Made by a program: the position numbers and the translations under genes. The notes under the pieces were generated by a model, which had not been told where the DNA came from, did not search any database, and worked only from the letters and a program-made list of their open reading frames with translations. This document shows positions 54,901 through 64,000 of a stretch of DNA of 64,000 nt, piece by piece (within the stretch, counting starts at the first letter, position 1; the number at the start of each line of letters is the position of its first letter). The DNA is from Plazaster borealis (lineage: Eukaryota > Echinodermata > Asteroidea > Forcipulatida > Labidiasteridae). The stretch spans positions 3,100,001 through 3,164,000 of the forward strand of contig CM037472.1 in assembly GCA_021014325.1 (NCBI GenBank), written 5' to 3'.

Positions 54901-57900
54901 GACTCATCCGGCAATCGCTAATAGCGATGGCACGAACAGACAGGGGAACTGCCCGAAGAGGACACACTAGAACCATAGCAGTGTTGCCTCTTACAAAGGC
55001 CAGTACATTCCCTTTCTCTCCCAGAGTCCAAACAGCTGTTATGACTGCCATGGGGGCTAGCCGGTTAGGAGTAACCCTGTGGACTCATCCGGCAACCGGC
55101 AGCGATGGAACGAATAGACAGGGGAACTGCGCAAAGAGTTTACACCGGAGCTATAGCAGTGTTGCCTCTTACAAAGGCCAGTACATTCCCTATCTCCCCC
55201 AGAGTCCAAACAGCGGTAATGACTGCCATGGGGGCTAGCCAGTTAGGAGTACCGCTGTGGACTCATCCGGCAATCAATAGCGATGGCACGAATAGACAGG
55301 GGAACTGCCCGAAGAGTACACACTGGAGCTATAGCAGTGTTGCCTCTTACAAAGGCCAGTACATTCCCTTTCTCCCCCAGAGTCCAAACAGCGGTAATGA
55401 CTGCCATGGGGGCTAGCCAGTTAGGAGTAACCCTGTGGACTCATCCGGCAACCGGCAGCGATGGAACGAATAGACAGGGGAACTGCGCAAAGAGTTTACA
55501 CCGGAGCTATAGCAGTGTTGCCTCTTACAAAGGCCAGTACATTCCCTATCTCCCCCAGAGTCCAAACAGCGGTAATGACTGCCATGGGGGCTAGCCAGTT
55601 AGGAGTACTGCTGTGGACTCATCCGGCAATCAATAGCGATGGCACGAATAGAGAGGGGAACTGCCCGAAGAGGACACACTAGAACCATAGCAGTGTTGCC
55701 TCTTACAAAGGCCAGTACATTCCCTTTCTCTCCCAGAGTCTGAACAGTTGTACTGACTGCCATGGGCGCTAGCCATTTAGGAGTATCGCTGTGGACTCAT
55801 CCGGCAATCAATAGCGATGGCACGAATAGACAGGGGAACTGCCCGATAAGGACACACTGGAGCTATAGCAGTGTTCCTCTTACAAAGGCCAGTACATTCC
55901 CCATCTCCCCCAGAGTCAAGACAGCTGTAATGACTGCCATGGGGGCTAGCCAGTAAGGAGTAACGCTGTGGACTCATCCGGCAACCGGCAGCGATGGAAC
56001 GAATAGACAGGGGAACTGCCCGAAGAGTATACACCTGAGCTATAGCAGTATGCCTCTTACAAAGGCCAGTACATTCCCTTTCTCCCCCGAAGTCCAAACA
56101 GCTGTAATGACTGCCATGGGGGCCAGCCATTTAGGAGTACCGCTGTGGACTCATCTGGCAATTGGCAGCGATGGAACAAATAGACAGGGGAACTACCTGA
56201 AGAGGACACACTAGAACTATAGCAGTGTTGCCTCTTACAAAGGCCAATACATTCCCTTTCACCCCAGAGTCCAAACAGCTGTAATGACTGCCACGGGGGC
56301 CAGCCAGTTAGGAGTAACGCTGCGGACTCATCCGGCAACCGGCAGCGATGGAACGAATAGACAGGGGAACTGCCCGAAGAGGACACACTGGAGCTATAGC
56401 AGTGTGCCTCTTACAAAGGCCAGTACATTCCCTTTCTCCCCTAGAGTCCAAACAGCTGTTATGACTGCCAAGGGGGCTAACCAGTCAGGAGTACCGCTGT
56501 GGACTCATCCGGCAATCGATAGCGATGGCACGAACAGACAGGGGAACTGCCCAAAGAGGACACACTAGAACCATAGCAGTGTTGCCTCTTACAAAGGCCA
56601 GTACATTCCCTTTCTCTCCCAGAGTCTGAACAGTTGTACTGACTGCCATGGGGGCTAGCCAGTTAAGAGTACCGCTGTGGACTCATCCAGCAATCAATAG
56701 CGATGGCGCGAATAGACAGGGGAACTGCCCAAAGAGTTTACACTGGAGCTATAGCAGTGTGCCTCTTACAAAGGCCAGTACATTCCTTTCTCCCAGAGTC
56801 CAAACAGCTGTTATGAGTGCCATGGGGGCTAGCCGGTTAGGAGTAACCCTGTGGACTCATCCGGCAACCGGCAGCGATGGAACGAATAGACAGGGGAACT
56901 GCCCGAAGGGTTTTACTGGAGCTATAGCAGTGTTGCCTCTTACAAAGGCCAGTACATTCCCTATCTACCCCAGAGTCCAAACAGCGGTAGGAGTACCGCT
57001 GTGGACTCATCCGGCAATCAATAGCGATGGCACGAATAGACAGGGGAACTGCCCGAAGAGGACACACTGGAACTATAGCAGTGTTGCCTCTTACAAAGGC
57101 CAGTACATTCCCTGTCTCCCCCAGAGTCCAAACAGCTGTATTGACTGCCATGGGAGCTAGCCAGTTAGGAGTATCGCTGTGGACTCATCTGGCAATCGGT
57201 AGCGATGGAACGAATAGACAGGGGAACTGCTCGAAGAGGACACACTAGAACTATAGCAGTGTTGCCTCTTACAAAGGCCAGTACATTCCCTGTCTCCCCC
57301 AGAGTCCAAACAGCTGTATTGACTGCCATGGGGGCTAGCCAGTTAGGAGTATCGCTGTGGACTCATCTGGCAATCGGTAGCGATGGAACGAATAGACAGG
57401 GGAACTGCTCGAAGAGGACACACTGGAGCTATAGCAGTGTTGCCTCTTACAAAGGCCAGTACATTCCCTTTCTCCCCCGAAGTCCAAACAGCTGTAATGA
57501 CTGCCATGGGGGCTAGTCAGTTAGGAGTACCACTGTGGACTCATCTGGCAATCGGCAGCGATGGCACGAATAGACAGGGGAACTGCCCAAAGAGTTTACA
57601 CTGGAGCTATAGCAGTGTGCCTCTTACAAAGGCCAGTACATTCCCTTTCTCCCAGAGTCCAAACAGCTGTTATGACTGCCATGGGGGCTAGCCGGTTAGG
57701 AGTAACCCTGTGGACTCATCCGGCAACCGGCAGCGATGGAACGAATAGACTGGGAAACTGCCCGAAGAGGACACACTGAAGCTATAGCAGTGTGCCTCTT
57801 ACAAAGGCCAGTACATTTCCTTTCTCCCCCAAAGTCCAAACAGCTATAATGACTGCCATGGGGGCTAGCCAGTTAGGAGTATTGCTGTGGACTCATCCGG

Positions 57901-59250
57901 CAACCGGCAGCGATGGAACGAATAGACAGGGGAACTGCCCGAAGAGGACACACTGGAGCTATAGCAGTGTTCCTCTTACAAAGCCAGTACATTCCCTTTC
58001 TCCCCCAGAGTCCAAACAGCTGTAATGACGGCCATGGGGCTAGCCAGTTAGGAGTAACGCTGTGGACTCATCCGGCAATCGATAGCGATGGAACGAATAG
58101 ACAGGGGAACTGCCCGAAGAGGACACACTAGAACTATAGCAGTGTTGCCTCTGTGTGGGAGCTTGCCGGTAGCAAAATATCCGGTAATTGCCCTGCCAAA
58201 AGTGCCCAGGAAAGCTTTGGTGGCCTTGCATGACTGTGAGGCAAAAGCAACACTGGAGCAACCGTCTTATCTAAAAAACTTTGGACCCTGTAACTGAGTA
58301 ACACTGTGAACTTGTCCAATGATTGGTAGCAATGCTGCCATTACAGGAGGAACTGCCCAAAGAGGACACACTAGAATGTCACCTCTTATGACGGCCAGTA
58401 TGTTCCCTTTTTCCCCTGGAGTCTGACCAGCTGTACTGACTGCCATGGGGCTACCCGGTAGTAAAAGTTCCGGTAACTGCCCTGCCAAGGGGCCCAGGAA
58501 AACTTCAGTGGCTTTGCATGACTGTGAGGCAATAGCGACACCAGAGCAACCCAAATCTTTGGCCCCTGTAGGTTTTGATACAAGAATACAGAGGGAAACT
58601 GCCCAAAGAGGATACACTAGAATGTCACCTCTTATGACGGCCAGTACGTTCCCTTGCTCCCCCGGAGTCCACCTGGCTGTAATGACTGCCATTGGGGCTA
58701 GCCAGTAGCGAGAATTCCGGTTATTACCACTCCAAGAGGCAAAGAAAAGCTTAGTCGGCATTGCGTGACTGTGAACCATGGCACTACCCCAGCAACAATC
58801 TTTTTTTACACAATCAAGAAACGCCACAGTGGTTGTCAGTTCTCAAAAACCAATTAGGAGTACTGCTTGGACTCGTCCAGTTATTGGCAGCAATGCTGCC
58901 GACACAGGCAGGACTTGCCCGAAAAGGACACACTAGAATTATTTTAGCGTTGCCTCTATTCTACAACCAGTAAGTTCCCTTTCTCCCCCGTGGGGGCTAG
59001 CTGGTAAAGGAAGTTCCGGTAACTACCAGTCCATGCCAGGGGGCAAAGAAAAGCTATGGTGGCCTTTCATGACTGAGGCAATAGCAACCGGGGTTTTTTT
59101 ATATATTTTTTTTTTGGCCAATAAAGCCTTTGGAACAAGGAGTGCCACAGTGGTTGTCAGTTCTCTAAAGCCAATTGAGAGTACCACTGTGAACTCGTCC
59201 GGCAGTTGGCAGCGATGCCGCCAATAAAGGGGGGAACTGCCCAGGGGTAA
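51911..59250 (+). repeat. 178-bp satellite array with higher-order repeats
   Basis: About 34 near-identical monomers between 52010 and 58150, with diverged monomers at both edges. Monomer landmarks: 'ctttctcccccagagtccaaac', 'ggctagccagttaggagta', 'gtggactcatccggcaa', 'gacaggggaactgcccgaag', 'cctcttacaaaggccagtac'. Spacings of exactly 178 bp recur (54927, 55105, 55283, 55461), and blocks repeat exactly 1252 bp apart (53308/54560, 53675/54927). 178 is not a multiple of three, so the many short frames are not genes. The edge units (51880-51945, 58180-58260, 58465-58560, 58725-58800) carry an extra 80-90 bp 'aaaagtgcccaggaaagctttggtggc' segment missing from the core. Confidence 0.92.
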
Positions 59251-59280
59251 ATGATAAAAGTATACTTTGGGGGAATTTAC

Positions 59281-59359
59281 CTTTTAGTAGAGAGTGCAGC
59301 TCCTTCATCACAGGCTGTTCTAGGACACTACTTGTCGATGGGTAGATGACTTTGATTGA
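59281..59359 (-). other. Exon-like cassette B1 (79 nt)
   Basis: Minus strand: acceptor 'gtgttgcag', donor 'actaaaag|gtaaat'. Frame SIKVIYPSTS, then one base lost relative to B4. Confidence 0.45.
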
Positions 59360-59852
59360 CTGCAACACAAACAAAATACCTATTTAAACATTACCCGTCA
59401 TTAAAGCAATTAGTTTCAGGGAATTGCTTTCTCTGATTTGTTTTCGAAATTTTCGTTCACAAATAAATGAAGACAAACAAAAGACAAAAAGAACAAAGTA
59501 ACTCATGCTCATGAGGAATATTTTGACTGTTGCAATCAACATAAGCAACAGTAACTCAAGATGTCAACTGTTGCTTGTATGACCTTTAAATATTCCTGAA
59601 ATCTCTCACATGAAGCATCCTTGGGGACTTTCCCAAAATCTTTAAAACCTGCCAGAAGAAAACACAACCCAGCCTGTCGCCTGATTGCCAAACAACATAC
59701 AATTATCTTTGAATGAATTGTAATGCTACAAGAAAGTGACTGATATTAACCTCTTAATAAACGAGAGCAACAACATGCATTCTGCACAATTATTAAAGAC
59801 CTCCATTTGGGACCAGGAGTAAATATTAAAAGTACACTTTAGGGGAGTTTAC

Positions 59853-59936
59853 CTTTTACTGGAGAGTGCAGCTCGTTTATCACAGGCTGGTCTTGTCTTG
59901 TTGATGGGTAGATGTCTTTGGAGATGCTAAGACTGA
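59853..59936 (-). other. Exon-like cassette B2 (84 nt)
   Basis: Acceptor 'gttgcag', donor 'agtaaaag|gtaaac'. The frame RLSISKDIYPSTRQDQPVIN, then ELHSPVK (first codon varies) is open through the cassette. Confidence 0.45.
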
Positions 59937-60169
59937 CTGCAACACAAACAAAATGAACAATTTGCAACATTTAGTGTTTTAAACGCTAGACATGATTAAA
60001 GCTCTTATTTTAAGATAAATTGCTTTTCTTTGATTTGTTTTCTAGATTTTTGATCCAAAAAAAATGAAGACAAAACATTAAAGCAACAAAATGATTAAAG
60101 AAACTCAAGCACATCAGGAATATATTTTGATTGCTTAAAAAACCTCTAACCCAGCCTGTCAACTCTGAA

Positions 60170-60270
60170 ATGATAGTACACTGTTCGAAATGTCGAGACC
60201 ACACCGGCCCTTTTCAGAGCCAGCACTCCCACAAAAGAGATTTTATACATGGTTGTACCCGCAAGTTCAC
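60170..60270 (+). repeat. Repeat with histone-type 3' stem-loop, copy 1
   Basis: GGCCCTTTTCAGAGCC at 60206-60221 (one C for T in the stem), then 'agcactcccacaaaagaga'. Preceded by 'ctgttcgaaatgtcgagacca'. Confidence 0.7.
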
Positions 60271-60469
60271 TATTTATTTAAAGTTACCTCTCTGACATGA
60301 CTGCCAAACAACATACAAATATCTTTGAATGAATTGAAATGCTGAAAAATAATGACTGATATTAACTTTAGTTAAATAAGAGCAACAACATCCATTTTGC
60401 ACAATTATTATTACGAACTCCATTTGGGACCAGGAACAAATATTATTAGTAAACTTCTTGGGAATTCAC

Positions 60470-60558
60470 CTTTTACTGGAGAGTGCAGCTCCTTTATCAC
60501 AGGCTGGTCTTGGACATACGTGTTGACAGGTAGATGTCTTTGGAGATGATAAGCCTGA
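60470..60558 (-). other. Exon-like cassette B3 (89 nt)
   Basis: Acceptor 'gatgcag', donor 'agtaaaag|gtgaat'. Frame SGLSSPKTSTCQHVCPRPAC, then DKGAALSSK, open. Same length as B6 and B9. Confidence 0.45.
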
Positions 60559-60848
60559 CTGCATCAAAAACAAATCGCACAATTCACAACATTTAGTGTT
60601 TAAGAACATCACTCATTATTAAAACAGTCAAGTTCAAAAGATGTAATTTACCTTCGCCAATTTTTGTTTACTTTCAACCTCAAAGATGTGAAGAAGACCA
60701 ACATTGTTGGCAGCCAAAAACTGTTTGGAGGAACTCGTTCATATCAGGATCATTTTGATTGTAATAACCAACAGTAATATTTGGTGACGTTAAATGCCTG
60801 AAACAGTTCTCATGAGGATTAGTAAAAGTATACTTTAGGGGAATTTAC

Positions 60849-60928
60849 CTTTTAGTAGAGAGTGCAGCTCCTTCATCACAGACTGTTCTAGGACATCTAC
60901 TTGTTGATGGGTAGATGACTTTGATTGA
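60849..60928 (-). other. Exon-like cassette B4 (80 nt)
   Basis: Acceptor 'attgcag', donor 'actaaaag|gtaaat'. Frame SIKVIYPSTSRCPRTVCDEG, then AALSTK, open. VIYPSTSRC resembles VYLSKSRYA of class A. Confidence 0.45.
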
Positions 60929-61354
60929 CTGCAATACAAATTAAATGCCTATTTAAACATTACCCGTCATTAAAGCAATTAGTTTCAGGGAATTGCTTTC
61001 TCTTGATTTGTTTTCGAAATTTTCATTCACAAATAAATGAAGACAAACAAAAGACAAAAAGAACAAAGTAACTCATGCTCATGAGGAATATTTTGATTGT
61101 TGCAATCAAAATATTCAACAGTAACTCAAGATGTCAATTGTTGCTTGTATGACCTTTAATTATTCCTGAAATCTCTCACATGAAGCATCCTTGGGGACTT
61201 TCCCAAGATCTTTAAGCCTGACAAAAGAAACACAAAACAACAACAGCCAAGCCTTTTTATCACTGAGCTCGCTCTCTCAGAATGAAACTAATCTAGCAAA
61301 TGGCTTGCAAAATTTAAATAACCAAAAGCTAACAGTATCCTTTTTGAGATTCAC

Positions 61355-61432
61355 CTTTTTCTAGAGAGTGCAGCTCCTTTATCACAGCCTGGTCTTGAGA
61401 CAGGTAGATGTCTTTGGAGATGCTAAGCCTGA
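61355..61432 (-). other. Exon-like cassette B5 (78 nt)
   Basis: Acceptor 'gttgcag', donor 'gaaaaag|gtgaat'. Shortened middle. Confidence 0.4.
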
Positions 61433-61674
61433 CTGCAACACAAACAAAATGCACAATTTGCATCATTTAGTGTTTTAAACATTAGACATGATTAAAGCAA
61501 TTATTTTAAGATAAATTGCTATTCTTTGATTTGTTTTCTATATTTTTGATCAAAGATAAATGAAGATAAAACATTCATTAAGAGCAGCAACAAAATGATT
61601 AAAGAAACTCAAGCACATCAGGAATATATTTTGATTGTAAGAAAATACCTGTAACCCAGCCTGTCAACTCTGAA

Positions 61675-61775
61675 ATGATAGTATACTGTTCGAAACGTCG
61701 AGACCACACCGGCTCTTTTCAGAGCCAACACTCCTACAAAAGAGATTTTATACATGGTTGTAACTGCAAGTTTAC
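61675..61775 (+). repeat. Repeat with histone-type 3' stem-loop, copy 2
   Basis: Perfect GGCTCTTTTCAGAGCC at 61711-61726: 6-bp stem, TTTC loop. Purine-rich CAAAAGAGA lies at 61737-61745. Confidence 0.75.
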
Positions 61776-61974
61776 TATTTATTCATAGTTACTTCTCTGA
61801 AATGATTGCCAAACAACATACAAATATCTTTGAATGAATTGAAATGCTAGAAGATAATGACTGATATTAACTTTAATTAAATAAGAGCAACAACATCCAT
61901 TTTGCACAATTATTATTATGAGCTCCATTTGGGACCAGGAGTAAATATTAACAGTAAACTTCTTGGGAATTCAC

Positions 61975-62063
61975 CTTTTACTGGAGAGTGCAGCTCATTT
62001 ATCACAGGCTGGTCTTGGACATACGTGTTGACAGGTAGATGTCTTTGGAGATGATAAGCCTGA
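61975..62063 (-). other. Exon-like cassette B6 (89 nt)
   Basis: Close to B3. Acceptor 'gatgcag', donor 'agtaaaag|gtgaat'. Confidence 0.45.
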
Positions 62064-62195
62064 CTGCATCACAAACAAATTGCACAAATCACAACATTTA
62101 GTGTTAGCTCGCTCTCTCAGAATGAAACTAATCTAGCAAATGGCTTGCAAAATTTAAATTACCAAAAGCTAAGAGTATCCTTTTTGGGAAATCAC

Positions 62196-62273
62196 CTTTT
62201 TCTTGAGAGTGCAGCTCCTATATCACAGCCTGGTCTTGGGATGGGTAGATGTCTTTGGAGATGCTAAGCCTGA
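62196..62273 (-). other. Exon-like cassette B7 (78 nt)
   Basis: Close to B5. Donor 'gaaaaag|gtgatt'. Only about 130 bp from B6, so the intervening unit is partly deleted. Confidence 0.4.
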
Positions 62274-62856
62274 CTGCAACACAAACAAAATGCACAATTT
62301 GCAGCATTTTGACTTTAAGAACATAACCCATCCTTAAAACAGTTTGTCTTAGATAATGTCCTTTTACCTGAGGATTTGTCTGTAAATAAAAACAAACATT
62401 GAAAGCAGCAACAAAATTAGTGGAGGAACTCATGCAAATCAAAATAGGAAACAGTAACTCTGGGATGTCAATTGCTTGAAACTGTTCTCTTGAGGATTGG
62501 TGCTGGTATGAACTTTATGTATCAGTGAGCTCTCTGTTAGACTGAAAGGTATCTAGCAAATGGCATGCATAATTTAAAATACCACAAACTTTGTCTTGAA
62601 ATCTGTTTTTAACATGAAGCATCCTTGGGGACTTTCCCAAAATATTTAAAACCTGCCAGAAAAAAACACAACCCAGCCTGTCGCCTGATTGCCAAACAAC
62701 ATACAATTATCTTTGAATGAATTGTAATGCTACAAGAAAACGACTGATATTAACTTCTGTATAAACAAGAGCACCAACATGCATTCTGCACAATTACTAC
62801 AGAGCTCCATTTGGGACCAGGAGTAAATATTAAAAGTAAACTTTAGGGGAGTTTAC

Positions 62857-62940
62857 CTTTTGCTGGAGAGTGCAGCTCCTTTGTCATAGGCTGGTCTTGT
62901 CTTGTTGATGGGTAGATGTCTTTGGAGATGCTAAGCCTGA
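62857..62940 (-). other. Exon-like cassette B8 (84 nt)
   Basis: Close to B2, about 3.0 kb away. Acceptor 'gttgcag', donor 'agcaaaag|gtaaac'. Confidence 0.45.
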
Positions 62941-63189
62941 CTGCAACACAAACAAAATGAACAATTTGCAACATTTAGTGTTTTAAACATTAGACATGAT
63001 TAAAGCAATTATTTTAAGATAAATTGCTTTTCTTTGATTTGTTTTCTATATTTTTGATCAAAAATAAATGAAGACAAAACATTCAACATTCATTAAGAGC
63101 AGCAACAAAATGATTAAAGAAACTCAAGCACATCAGGAATATATTTTCATTGTTAAAAAAACCCTGTAACCCAGCCGTCAACTCTGAAA

Positions 63190-63290
63190 TGATAGTGTAC
63201 TGTTCGAAACGTCAAGACCACACCGGCTCTTTTCAGAGCCAACACTCCCACAAAAGAAATTTTATACATGGTTGTACCCGCACGTTTACT
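63190..63290 (+). repeat. Repeat with histone-type 3' stem-loop, copy 3
   Basis: Perfect GGCTCTTTTCAGAGCC at 63225-63240, then 'aacactcccacaaaagaaa'. Confidence 0.75.
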
Positions 63291-63381
63291 ATTTTTTTTA
63301 TAGTTACCTCTCTGAAATCATTGCCAAACAACATACAAATATCTTTAAATGAATTGAAATGCTAACTTCTTGGGAATTCAC

Positions 63382-63470
63382 CTTTTACTGTAGAGTGCAG
63401 CTCCTTTATCACAGGCTGGTCTTGGACATACGTGTTGACAGGTAGATGTCTTTGGAGATGATAAGCCTGA
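63382..63470 (-). other. Exon-like cassette B9 (89 nt)
   Basis: Close to B3 and B6. Acceptor 'gatgcag', donor 'agtaaaag|gtgaat'. Last cassette before the window edge; 63.5-64.0 kb holds unit flank only. Confidence 0.45.
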
Positions 63471-64000
63471 CTGCATCACAAACAAATTGCACAATTCACA
63501 ACATTTAGTGTTTAAGAACATCACTCATTATTAAAACAGTCAAGTTCAAAAGATGTAATTTACCTTCACCAGTTTTTGTTTACTTTCAACCTCAAAGATG
63601 TGAAGAAGACCAACATTGTTGGCAGCCAAAAACTCTTTGGAGGAACTTGTGCATATCAGGATCATTTTGATTGTAATAACCAACAGTAATATTTGGTGAC
63701 GTTAAATGCCTGAAACAGTTCTCATAAGGATTGGTGCTGACAGGAGCTTTATTATCAGTCAGCTCTCAGAATGAAACTAGAGAACGACAAACCTTCACCA
63801 AAAGCTATTGTGTCTAACATTTCATAACTTTCCTGAAATCTTTGAAAATCCCACAAAAAAAACCCAAACAAACATACTAAAACACAACCCAGCCTTTCAA
63901 CTCTGAATTGATTGCCAAATAACATACAGACATATCGTTGCATCAGTGCAAAAACGTTGCATCTCGATTTTGCAAAAACGCTGTATCACAGCACAAAAAT

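Larger units (their letters stand above)
59281..63480 (-). repeat. Tandem array of class B cassette units
   Basis: Nine minus-strand cassettes, 0.4-0.6 kb apart (about 1 kb before B9 counting the stem-loop repeat). A higher-order period of about 3.0 kb is visible: 'catgaagcatccttggggac' at 59610 and 62612, B2 with B8. A second block 'ttgattgtaataaccaacag' is at 60755 and 63668. Three stem-loop repeats lie between units. Confidence 0.8.

Noticed and set aside
52310..58130. Many 60-170 codon frames with a shared MERIDRGTA/KASTFP theme.
   Set aside because: They track a 178-bp satellite whose length shifts frame in every monomer; a repeated gene would need a multiple of three.

Overview
The window is AT-rich animal nuclear DNA, most probably from an echinoderm and within that probably a starfish. 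I base this on repeat families I associate with asteroid genomes: the TTAA-flanked AGGCACTG element, the tRNA-derived SINEs with a 'gtccttgagcaagacact' body, the GGGCCCAAATTTCATAGAGC element and frequent 'taggcctac' strings. No search was run, so the taxon is an inference. No complete protein-coding gene is visible. The most secure coding sequence is a pair of phase-0 exons at 24489-24671 and 25391-25582 (+) that together encode one spectrin repeat.

Layout. 1-4.1 kb: tandem units on the minus strand carrying a 99-105 nt exon-like cassette with good splice sites. 4.7-5.5 kb: a decayed long-TIR DNA element and a tiny footprint of the same family. About 5.5-8.8 kb and 15.1-19.9 kb: the two arms of a large inverted duplication. 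At its outer ends each arm keeps the same promoter and first exon, an ATG followed at once by a donor, and the same second-exon acceptor, facing outward. Each arm also holds a GGCTAGGGGCTAAT-type minisatellite next to a tRNA-like box. 8.8-15.1 kb: spacer with a TTAA element, a 33-bp minisatellite, one candidate exon and one candidate promoter. 20-22.6 kb: a long-TIR element with a perfect 9-bp target duplication, and mirrored short-repeat arrays. 22.8-26.1 kb: SINEs and the spectrin exons. 26.2-31 kb: a hAT-like insertion, a duplicated exon-like module and a nested DNA element. 31-39.4 kb: the main plus-strand array of the 99-nt cassettes, with tRNA-SINEs, MITEs and a LINE reverse-transcriptase fragment. 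40-41.1 kb: two divergent cassettes. 44-46.1 kb: a 47-bp minisatellite ending at tRNA-like modules. 46.5-50 kb: AT-rich DNA with an old direct duplication. 50.1-50.5 kb: an unexplained GC-rich island. 51.9-59.25 kb: a 178-bp satellite with higher-order structure. 59.28-63.5 kb: nine minus-strand exon-like cassettes of a second class, interleaved with three copies of a repeat that carries a perfect histone mRNA 3' stem-loop.

The main unexplained system is the exon-cassette family: at least 26 copies in three arrays and both orientations. Eight copies are exactly 99 nt between consensus AG and GT, and seven of those stay open in one frame, phase 1 at both ends, so joining copies would give a 33-residue tandem repeat. 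Whether this is a real repetitive gene, a lncRNA locus, or a repeat whose unit happens to contain an exon cannot be settled from sequence alone.
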